Below are positions 13,101 through 25,100 of a stretch of DNA of 64,000 nt, piece after piece. This DNA comes from Anagrus nilaparvatae (taxonomy: Eukaryota > Arthropoda > Insecta > Hymenoptera > Mymaridae): contig JAKSXM010000142.1 of assembly GCA_022575985.1 (NCBI GenBank), forward strand, positions 806,001-870,000. The letters are read 5' to 3'. The notes beneath the pieces are model-generated. The model made no database searches. It saw only the letters and a list, made by a program, of their open reading frames with translations, and was not told the origin of the DNA. The translations under genes were made by a program, and so were the position numbers. Position 1 is the stretch's first letter. The number at the start of each line of letters is the position of its first letter.

Positions 13101-16100
13101 TTTTTTCCGTAAAATTAGTTTTAAAAAAGTAATTTATTACAAATAAATTTCTATGAATTTTTACTGTAATTCGAATAAATTAATTATTTAAGACTGTCAA
13201 TAGATGGCACTTAAACTCGCAATTAAAATGTCAGATGAAAAATTCACATAAAATATTTCTTTATTTCACAATAAAATAAAGATAATAATAAAGATCAATT
13301 TTATTTACTGCACACTACTAAAAATATATAAATTATTGATAATAATCAACTTACACATACATCCAAGGACTTTATTTAATACAATAAAGAAATGATTTGT
13401 AACATAAATTTAATATTCTTATAATCTAATATATTTTATTACGATTGTGTGGGTGTACATGTCATGATATTTCGATTATTAAATTATGAGAAAAAATATA
13501 AGTAAATATTTTTATATAGCGTGTTTTGTTATATTTATAAATATGAAGCTGCATAATTTTATACCCCCACTATTAAAGGGTCCTCAAGCATGTATTAAAA
13601 AAATAAATCTTTACTTTTTTATTTTCATTCTAAAAAAGATATTTGAATTTCAAATTTCCGTGAGAAAGTACTTAAATAATATACAGAGAGCGAATAAGTA
13701 GTGAATTTTTCTTATAATATTTTAAAATTATAAAAAACTGTCGAAAGTTCAAAAAACGATTTTTCTTGATCGACACGCTTAGATTAAAAAGTTTCACGTG
13801 AATTCTCTCCTTATTAAATGTTGTTATTAAGGACATTTGACTGATCTGAAATAAAAGATATCTAATATTTTATCTATATTTTAATGACATTAAAAGTAAT
13901 AGTTTATGTAGTAAAGTACATAAATTCCGTTATTATTTAAATAATATATCGTGCATTTAAACAATAGCTTGCAGAAAAATACAAACATTTTTTATTTAAT
14001 ACGATATACTTTCAAATATAAATTATATGTGTAATTGTAATGTTAAAAAATCAATTAATTTAATCACTTGATGTGTTAGTAAGTTAAGATATTTGTATTA
14101 ATGTTTTAATTAGGATTTAAGTGATTAAATTATCAGTTTTTTATCTGTTTTAAATTTTAAGTGATGAATTGATTTGTTGGCTGATTAAATGTAATTTTGG
14201 ATTGATCTATTTAAATTAAAGATGTAAAGATTAAATCGTAAAATTAACAGAATTGTCGGTTTTAGTTGTTGTCAAAATTACAATTTTTCAGACTTAGTTA
14301 TATACGGAAACTATATAATAATACATATGTATAATTTTTATTTTTCTCGAAAGAGAAATGGATTTTCTGTTCTATATATAGGAGTTGAAGTACAAGCTTA
14401 TAATAAATTATAAATAACATGTCTTGCATATAGGCTTATACTCACTGATTGATATTGATATTCTCTTAACTTTTTTGAATTGTTGTTTCGGAATTAAGTA
14501 TTAATAATTTATTATTACCTTTTTTCTTTTGTATTGAGGAATAATCGCAATAGGTTAGACTGTTTAAACCGTTTCATTTTAAAAATTACGCTTTTGTTAG
14601 CAATGAAAGAATTTCTCGTGACAGATCCAATTAACTGACACATTTAAAATTTTAAAATTTCTCGAAAGAGAAATGTATTTCCGAATATATAAAAGAGATG
14701 CTTGACAACTAATAAAATTCGAATTACATTTGCATACGTTTTTATCCTTACTTTTGCCTAAATTTATTATCTAAACTTTTTTGAATATTAAAAACTTACT
14801 TGCGTTGTAGTGTGATTCCATTGAAAGAACTCAGGGTTATTTGAAATTCAAAATTGTGATTCTGTTTATAGTATAAGTTAATACTTTCATTTTTTGAAAA
14901 TAGTTTTTATATACTCGGAATTTGTTAAATAGTTTTCTGGTCAGCGAACAAAAAGCAAGCATTTGTCGTCCACTGATGTTGAAAAGTCGTATTCGACCCT
15001 AGGCCATATAAAAAATATGACCCTAATCGCAGTTTGCAACTTTTATATAAACATTTTTCATGTTTTCGAGATATTTGAGTGTATCATTTAAAATAATTCA
15101 CTCTGTACAAAAAATATTCTGAAACTCGTGTTAGAAATATTTATTAAACCAAATGCGACTACAGTCCCTCCGTGCTAGGCGCCAAGGCGGCCCTATAATC
15201 CGCGTCGAATTTTCCAAAATAAACATTTTTAGGAATCGTTTAAGAATGTACAATAAATGAAGTTTAAGTTTAAATAATACCAAAAAATATATGTGTATAA
15301 TGTAGTAATATATTTTTTGATAATACAAACTACAATTCGTACGTTTAGAAGGACCAAATATTGAACATTAAAAAAAAAAATTTCTAGTAAAGTTACTTTA
15401 TTTCGCAAGTCACCCATGGATTAGTTGGTTCCTTTTGCTTTTTTACTACATGTAGTAAAAAAGTAATAGGAACCTTAACATTTCTGCAGAAGCTAAAAAA
15501 CTCATGTTAATCCAACAAAATTCCTATCAAATATCAAAGATCCATTCAAAGCAATAAACTCGCCAATTATGTGCGGTAAAATCACTATTTCAGTTATAAA
15601 ACGAGCATTTAAACAGTAAATTCACATATCAAGATATATAGTAATGCACATACAATTCTTAAATTAATTACATATATAAATTTAATTTAATATAATTTAT
15701 AACCTCAAAATATTTTTAAAACTTTAATTAACTGTATATTATTTTAAAAAATATTTCGTTTACAAAAAAAAAATTATTTCTGAATGCGCTTATTAAAAAA
15801 AAAGCAGTAAGTAAGTAAGGACATATATGAAACATAATATATAAAGAAAAACTTTCAAAAGTCAAAAAAAAAAAAAAAATTCCACATACGATTATTTATT
15901 ACGCGTATTATTTCGGACTTATAAGTTATATTAAGATTGATATATGTCGCGAATGACCAGAGAATATAAAAAGAATTAAAAATTGCAACAAGTAAAAAAA
16001 ATTTTTTTATATATAAATGTCTCGTACAAAAAAAGAGTTTGATTATAATTCGCGAACGTATATTATTTTGTAATGTGTGTTGTAGTAGTACCAAATGTTG

Positions 16101-19100
16101 TACTTGAAAAAGAGAGCAAAAAAATTTTTTATAAATGAAAGAAGACAGAAAATTTGAAAAAAAAAAAATGTTTTTAAACTCATTAATGTCTTTTCTTATA
16201 TATTTTGATATGATGTGATTAAAAGAAATTTATTTCAATTATAATTTACACAACAACAACAAAAAGATTATTATTATTATTACCACAGGTCATTTAATCA
16301 TTTATAATTTAATGTGTGGTCTAAATTGTTATATTTTTATAAAAGAAAGATATAAATTTTTTAAAATGATGGAAAGACAATGTGATGAATTTTTTATTTA
16401 ACAATAGAGAAAATAACGGAGTTAATAATTTTAAACTAAAATTATTAGGTTAGACTAAAAATTCTGGTTCTTATAGAACCCCTCATTTCGATAAATGCCT
16501 TCTCGCGATTTTAACGTTGTGATTACTACTCTCTTTCTTTTTTTAAACTTTTGCGTGAGTTTCGTGACGATCTTTCTAAAAAATAAGTGGAGAGAAGTCT
16601 ATATTTCTTTCTGAAAAAAAAAATAAATCGGATGCAGTCGATAATATTTTAAAACCTTCGAACAAAATAAAAAAACTAGTATTTAAAAAAATATAAAAAT
16701 AATTGAGTAGCTTTTATATACTTAAAAAAAGTTTTTTTTTTATTTTCGAACCAAGAAGGAACCAAAAAATCGCATATGTGTGTTTTTTAGTAGATGCATG
16801 CTCTTATTATTATTATATAAAATAAAAAAGTATCGATGTTTTTAAAAAAATACCACAGTGTAGTAAAAAATATTTTTTTTAAATATACAAAAACCAAATA
16901 AAAACCTCCCGGCTTTTGGCTGCTGTGTGTGTATTACTAATACTTTTTTTTAGCGATGTTGGTATAATTATATTCAGGGTATAAAAATGGTATTTTGTTT
17001 TAAAACAAAATATATATGTTCCACCTGCTTTTTTTGTAAAAATCAAGTTATATTAAAAGAATCCACAGGGCAAATATTTTTATTAAAGTAATATTATGCA
17101 TATAATAATATTTTTAAAGATAACAAAAATTATCATTTTTTTAAGTATGCAGCTGTCAAATTTTTATTTTAAGAAAAATATTTTCATTACTGAAAGGTTT
17201 TTTTGCAGGTTTTGGGGGTGTGGGAAATTTTTGAAATTTAGTGGTTATTAGGTTTTGATTCGTTGTTTTTGATTTATTTGCGAAAAAATTAGGAAATATT
17301 GGATACAAATCGTAGTTTTAATAAATTTTTAGTAAGCTTATAAAAAAGCCCAAAATCTAATTTTTTTTTTAGGTATCCCCAAAAAATAATTTGAAATTTA
17401 CAATAATTTTTCGTAAATTACTATTTTTTTTCTAGATACTCCCAAAAAATAGTTTTGAATCCAAAAATTTTTTAGTAAATTTACAGCTAAAGATTGAGAA
17501 TTTTTTATTCCTATCGAAAATCCCCTAATTTTTCGTACATAGCAGAAATATTTTTTTATTCCATAAAAAAGCTTGATAAGTGACCATTCGCTTACATCTC
17601 AGTAAAAAACTGTATATTTTAAATAAAAAATAAATAAACTCTTAATTTTTCAAAAACCAACTTTCCCATTAACCGACAACACACCAATAAATTAACATAT
17701 TAAACGTTAAATACATGGCGCTATAATAAAATTATGGCATAAATATTTCTAAATACTTTAACGTATTAATAAAAAAATCATATTATTATAATTATTATTA
17801 TATTTTAACACATATATTAAACGTTTATTAAATAACATTTTAAATATGTTTATATATATTAAGTTAAAAAACCAGTTACACATACATTCAAAGAAAAAAT
17901 AATAATCGTGACGATGTAGTTGCAATAAATTATATTTTTATTTAAAAAAAAAAAAACTAAGGTGTGTATATTTTATAAAAATGTCAATAACAATTTTCTA
18001 TATTTTATAGGTTCAGCATTACATATTAGTTGTACAAGCAACAGATTCTGGTATACCAAATTTATCAACGACAGTAACAGTTTATTGTAATATCATTGAT
18101 TTGAATGATAACAAGCCAATATTTAATAATTTCAAAAAAATAATCGATATTTATGAAAATTTAACAATTGGAGAAAGTATCATTAATTTAACAGCATATG
18201 ATTTGGATTCAAATGATAATTCGAAATTGACGTATTCTATTATCAATGGTGATGATAATAATGATTTTTTAATAATGCCTGATAATGGCAATTTATTAGT
18301 CAATAAAAATTTGGATAGAGAAATTAAATCACAATATAATTTGGTTATACAAGCTAATGATAATCCGGAATCTGAATCTGATAGGCTTAGTTCTACTGCT
18401 CAGGTATGATAATTTATTTTTTTGATTTAAATACTGTAGATTTTGGGCAAATTGATAAAATTATTAATTGTTTTACAGATAACGATAAATTTATTGGATG
18501 TTAATGACGAATCACCAGAATTTATAACAAGCAATGAAACTTGGATATTAGAAAATTCACCAATCAATACATTGATAACAACGATAAAAGCTATTGATAA
18601 AGATGAAGGTAGAAATGGTTACGTTGAATATTACATCGAAAACTTAAATAACGATTACTTACCATTCACCATTGGTAATATCGATGGTTTATTACGTGTT
18701 AATGATAAATTAGATCGTGAATTATCATCAAATTACACAATAAATATCATAGCTAAAGATCGTGGCGAACCACATCCACAATATACAAAACAATCATTAA
18801 AAATCTATTTAATTGATGAAAATGATAATTCACCAATATTTTATCCAAGACAATATTCATCAAATATTGCTGAAAATGCAAGTATTGGTGCTAATATACT
18901 GCAAGTTAAAGCAACTGATCGTGACGAAGGTGAAAATGGACGTATCCGTTATAGTATTATCAATGGTGATGATAATCTTGAATTTATAATATCTGAAGAT
19001 ACTGGAATTATCAGAGTATCAAAAAATTTAAATTACGAAAGAAAATCACGTTATAATTTGATAATCAAAGCTGAAGATTCATCCGATGATAATAATAAAT

Positions 19101-22100
19101 ATGATAACGCTGAAGTTATTATCAATGTTATTGATATTAATGATAACCCACCAGTATTTCAAGATTCACCATATTTTGTTTATGTTATGGAAAATATGAT
19201 ACCACCTAAAAATGGATTTATCAAGCAGGTAATTTGTTTTTTCTCACAATTATAATTGCATAACTTGCTGTAGTATTTAATTATACACGCAAACGAAAAA
19301 TTCCTTATTTTTTCTGGCAAAACTAATTGTCTAACTTTTTTGCATTCAATTCAAAATTATACCCACAAGAATTGCTTACAACAGACCGGAAATGCTTCCA
19401 GGCTCTTTGCTACTTCTTTATAAAACGAGATAAAAAGATAAATATAAAATCGACCACTGATAAATTATTTGCATGAAAAGAAATTTGCCCTTTACATAAC
19501 CTAAAAAAATTTAAATTTTGACTAAAACTAAAATATTCATAAAAATAGCTCGAAGAATTAAAACCTCAAGTATTTTTAAGAATCTTGATTTAAAACTTGA
19601 TATGAAAATCAAAAAGGGTGCATGAACCGATTAATTTTTAAAAAATCGACGGGTTTATATTTATGTACTTCAGGCGCTGTACTTAAATTTTAACTGTAAT
19701 ATAATAAAACTTCTTTTTTTTTCGGTTCAAAAAAATTAAATTACTTACGAAGTTATTTAAAAAGAAAAAGAACTGAAAAAAACTACACGTAAAATTTTGT
19801 ATTATAAGAGCTTGTTACATTTTTTAAAAAATTTTTTATTAATAATTATATTTATTAAAAATACGTTAATATTTAAAATATAATTTAATGCGTTATATAG
19901 ATAAAGATAACATTTTTTGTTGCCTATAGGGCTAAAAATATGCAAATTTTACATGCATATTACGATGTTTCAAAATAATATTATGAGAAAAAATATATTT
20001 TGTGAGATAAATAAACTACTTTTATTTTTGGTAATTATGTATTTGTATTTGATAATAAATTTTGTACAGAAACTACAGTTACACGTTTACTATATTGTTA
20101 CATTTATCTTTAATATGCAAATTACTTTTTTTACGCCTGTAGGTTTAAAATTGTAGTTTTTGGTTACGCATTAGTGAGTAATAATTTTTTTTTGAAACTG
20201 TTTTCAATTTTTAATCTCATAATAGATCTAAAACTTATTACTCGAAGCTATTCACTGTTAATTTTTTTATCTTAGTTTTATTTTCAATAAATACCTTCAA
20301 CTAATTTTTGAATACTAAAATTACAATTTTAATAATAAAAATCTATAACCTTTAGATTGGTAAATTTACATAAATGCTCTTCGTTTATATCAAAAAATGT
20401 TAATCAAAAAGAATAATTCAAAAAAATTTTTGTATTCTCGAAAGCGAAATGTATTTCCAATACTATATATTCAAGATTGCAGTTGATTTACTTGCTTATG
20501 TCATTTTATTAAATATATTAAACACTTCTAATAATTTTATTGTATAGTTTTCCTATGAGTTTATGACATGTGACAAACATCAATTATATAGTATAGATAA
20601 TACATTTCTCTTTCGAGAATAAAAAAGGTTTTAGTTTTTCGGCTTCTTAACTTATTATTGTAGTTTTGACCATTTACTCGATTTGGCTTTCAAATAGTTG
20701 CTTAAAATATAAAAGCAATGGGTAAAATATCTCATTTATAATTTCAATACCAATGATAATTCAAACGAAGAATTATTTAAAATGCCAAAATACCCAAAAA
20801 ATCATTTTCTCACAATATAAAACAACCAAAAAAAACCTCAATATTCAGCCTTCAGCCAAATAAAATATTATTTGCATAAAGAAAAATATGTACATTTGAA
20901 TAACTGTATTTCTCAAAAAAAAGCTAATTTATAATTATTATTATTATACCAAAAATAACCAAAAAAAAAGAGAAAAGTAGTTTAATATAATAAATGTGTG
21001 TAAATTTAAAAAAAAATATTAAAATATTTTTCACATCATTTTTTTAAAAACATTGTAATACATAAAATTAACATATTTTTTAGGGCCCTTTAGCTATATC
21101 AAATAAAAAAATAATTCTTTATCTATACATATTACCCATTAAAATTTTAAATATTCATGAATTTGTAAAAAATAATTAGTCCAAAAATATTTTACTCAAA
21201 AATATACAACAAGCCATATAATAATGAAACAACATTTTTATTTCGTGTAGTTTTTTATATAAATATGAATGCACTTCTTTTTTTTTCTTTAATTTTTGCA
21301 AGCATGTACTTTAATGAAAAGGAAGTCAAGTAAAAAAGAAGTTCTATATAGACAGATATATTACAGTTAAATTTTTTCAACTGATCATGATACAGTAAAA
21401 AAAAAACTGGTTTCTCTGTTTAAAAAAAAAAAAGTTCTAAATTTTTGGGCTTCGTACCAAAAAAAAAAAAGCGAATTTTTTTACAGAATTTATAAGTTTA
21501 CTATCCGGATATATTAAATTACAAAAATATTTTTTATAGGTAAAAGCATTCGATGCAGATAGTCCACCATACAACGACCAAGTACGTTATTTTATAAAAG
21601 AAGGTGATACTGATTTATTTAAAATAAATGCAAGTACTGGTGACATTTATTTATTAAGATCATTAGATAGAGAATCTGTTTCTGAATATGTTTTAACACT
21701 CGTTGCTATGGATACTGGTAAGTTTATTTATTATTAATTATCAAAAAATTTTTATTATGGAATTTTAATTAAGGAAATATAAATTCAATTGTATATTTTT
21801 TTCAAGTATTTATAATTAACATAAAAATATTTCACATATAATTGTCGTGAAAATACAAGGGAAAAAATTATTGCCAATTTAAAAAAAAAACTTTTTTTAT
21901 ATTCTCTAATGGAAATCAATCTTTAAAAAAAAAATTAACATTGATATCTTTTACTCTCTTAAAAAAAAAGGTTGAAATTGGGCAGTCACCCGCACATGCA
22001 TATTCATAATATATCCTCTCCTGAGAGATAATTCGTCTGCGTCCAATATCTCATACAAGAAATTTTTATGGGACTCTTTTTTTCTTATTTCTCATTCTCA

Positions 22101-25100
22101 AAAAAAAAAAAAAAACGTTCGTATGAGAAAGATTGTTGCGGTATTTTAGAGTAAGACAGAGATGATATTTATTTATTTGGATGCAACCATCTTTTTGATC
22201 ATCATCACTGTGCGTGCAATGTTACAATTTAAAAAAAAATAATTTTAAATACTCGAAGTAAATAATTTTTAGATCCAAAAGATTTGAAAATTTTTTTTTA
22301 ATTTAGGGTATCGATTACATAGACTCAAAAAAATGCATGTTAATTTTTTAATTATCTAATTTTATTGAATTATATACCTGTGTGAAGGAATTGTTTTTTT
22401 AACATGCAAGTTTACAGGCTTCATTTAACGAAACCCTTCTTTACTTCTTTCTTCTTGATCTTCTTGAATAAAAAAAATTTATAACCTTTTTTTGAAAATA
22501 ATCTGACAAATTTTTTGGTGTTCATATGCAAAAGTATAAAACGACAATATGACTTTTTATTTACAAGCTTAATAATTGATCTAAATTCTTAAGACACACA
22601 CAGAGAAAGAGACTAATAAGCAAGCGAGTAATTTTTTCTACACACATAAGTAGAGAGTCCGGTTTCTTCTCATACATCCATACTTATAATGCAATACATA
22701 GCCTAAAGCGAACAAAATATGTGAACATGAATATAACGCTTCGAGACAAAGTGTATGAGAGAGTCTCTCTTATTTTATTTTTGCAATATACGAGGCGTGA
22801 TTATCATAATCGTTTTCTTTTTTTTTTTTCATATACCCTTTTTTTTTAAAAAAAGATTTTTAGGATTAATATCTTGAAAAATATTAAAAATTGATCTTGT
22901 CGCATGAACATTTTTCTGATTAGAATAAAATATTTTTTAACGGTAAATCCAGAGAGATGAAAGCTCGTGTATAGGAAATTATATAAATTTTCTATCTCTT
23001 TTTAATATAGTTTATTAAGGATAATAAAAGTATATTTTAAAATGACAAGAAATTATTTTTCTTGTTTAATATGTAGCTCGCTGACTGTTGTACAAGAAAT
23101 TAAAAAAAGGGATTGGTGCAGTTTTTTTTTGCTTTATGTTTTATATTAAATACAAAAGAAATTTATTTTATTGTTGTATTGTAAGACACACACGCTATAA
23201 TTTTCTATTAATTAAATTTTTTTTGAATTGTGGTTTTAAATTTCTATAAGAATGTAATTTTTTGATGAAATTCGAAGATTATTGCTTGTGAAAAATTATA
23301 CTTTTTCTTGGGAATTTTTTTTGAAATTTTCATTCAGGTTGGGTTCTGTTTATGTGCACGCTATTTGGAGATTTTAATGATTTGGGTTAGATGATTTTTC
23401 TTGGAAATTTTAGTATCTAATTTTATAGGATTTCATATCGCTTAAGTGCTTTAGGTATTTTGTTCAAAGGATACGATGAACGAAAAATTCGGTTGTCAGT
23501 GCCGGAATTTCGGTAGTGGCAGCTAGAATTTTTATTTCTTTTAAGTGGATTTTCAATTTGGGTAACTGAAATTTTTCTGGTGACGCAGCCGGAATTTTTT
23601 TCCAATGCAGTCTTATTATCAGATGCATCTAGAATTATACACAAATTAGTAAAAGTTTTTACTTAAATTAAAAAAAAAAATTAATAACCAAACTTTAAAA
23701 ATTTGCCTTACTTCTTGAAGTAAATTTTGACGGTTTTTATAGCAAAATTGTTCTCCAGCTAAAAGAAGTTAAAAATTATTGTTCATTTAGCAAGCCTAAA
23801 TTTAGATTAAAATTTCACCCAAAAACTAAAATTTAATTACCCAACCAAAACCCCTTAATAATTATCACTGTAATTTATTAAAAACAACGCCAAAATAAAT
23901 TGAATTACTTTAATATCTCAAATAAAACACTTGTTTTAAAAATAAAAAATAATTTTCCTTACCCAAAAAACTACATAAACACAATCATTAAAAAATAAAA
24001 GTGAAAGCTCGTATAAATTATTTCAAATTGTTTATTTCATTTAAACAGGGAAGAGACCACCTTGAATTTATAACTTTCAAAATAAAAAACTTAATGCTGC
24101 CCAAATTTATTATTACATAATTTCACTAAATTATGCTTTTTTAATTTCTTAATCGTTTCAAAAAAAAATGACATCTGTTTTAATAAAATTCACGCACTTA
24201 ATTAATCAATTACGTTCTAAAATAATTATTTATAAAGTTCGGTGCTGTAAAATGTTGTTATATAAAATATGTAATCAGGCGTGTGTTAGATTACAATATT
24301 AAAACCACAAAAGATTTTCTTCTCAGTCCATAAACATTCCAGAAGTCAAATACGTTTATGTAATAAAACGCATATTTGTGATAAATCAGTAGAGTAAGTT
24401 TTTAAAATAAAAGGAAAAATCTATATCGATCTTATAAAAAACGATCAAATGACTTTTATAAAATAAGAGAAGCTTGCGGCATTTTTCTCTCATATATTGA
24501 CCTTGTCCTGTCTTTTTATAAACTTATAGAGAAAGACATTTAAAAAAAAAGCCTTTTTAGTTTGAAAGATTTTTATCTATTAATCGCACACTTGTCTATT
24601 TTACAGAAAGAATCCTTTTATTTAAAAAATTCGCTTCGTTTTATGTTCGTAAGCAAAATTTTTTTACTAATCGATTTTTTTTAAAAATTGTAACAACTTT
24701 TTAAAACTTGTTATAAATCTTGATTTATTTACCAGGCTTATCCATAAACGTACTGCGTTATTGTTGTTAAAATATAATGAAAAAACTTTCACTTTTTATG
24801 CGTTTTTGGTACATTTTTAATAAATTTTTTTTGGATTAAATTGACATTTTTATTTATTTATAAAAAAAGGATTATTTAAACGAGTGTGTCATTTATTTCC
24901 ACACACACAGAGACGATTTTTAATGTTTTCATTAATGAAGAGAAGCTTTTAAATAAAAAAAGATAAATATTTTTTGACATTTCTATTTCTCTCGTACACA
25001 AAGAATTTTTTTTAAAGAAATCGGCGAATTCTTATTTGATGCATAAAATATTTCAACATAATAGATACTAAAAAATTGAATTGACGTGTGTGGGCGCGCT

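Larger units (their letters stand above)
12609..18010 (+). other. ft: fat intron, 5.4 kb
   Basis: Bounded by donor gtaaaa after the codon for EQ and acceptor tattttatag at 18010. It contains promoter-like elements E and F, a near-perfect palindrome at 15427-15474 and a short patch (about 14990-15045) that recurs near 41.95 kb. GC-rich words near 15150-15220 have no recognised identity. No coding exon is supported. Confidence 0.7.
19229..21539 (+). other. ft: fat intron, 2.3 kb
   Basis: Bounded by donor gtaatt after codons IKQ and acceptor tttttatag. It contains the convergent promoter-like pair G and H. The open frame at 19917-20156 is A/T-rich with no recognisable product. The rest is simple A/T-rich sequence. 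Confidence 0.7.

Noticed and set aside
16480..16512. catttcgataaatgccttctcgcg as a ninth promoter-like motif
   Set aside because: It shares only scattered words with the 17-base consensus, and the order and spacing of the halves are wrong.
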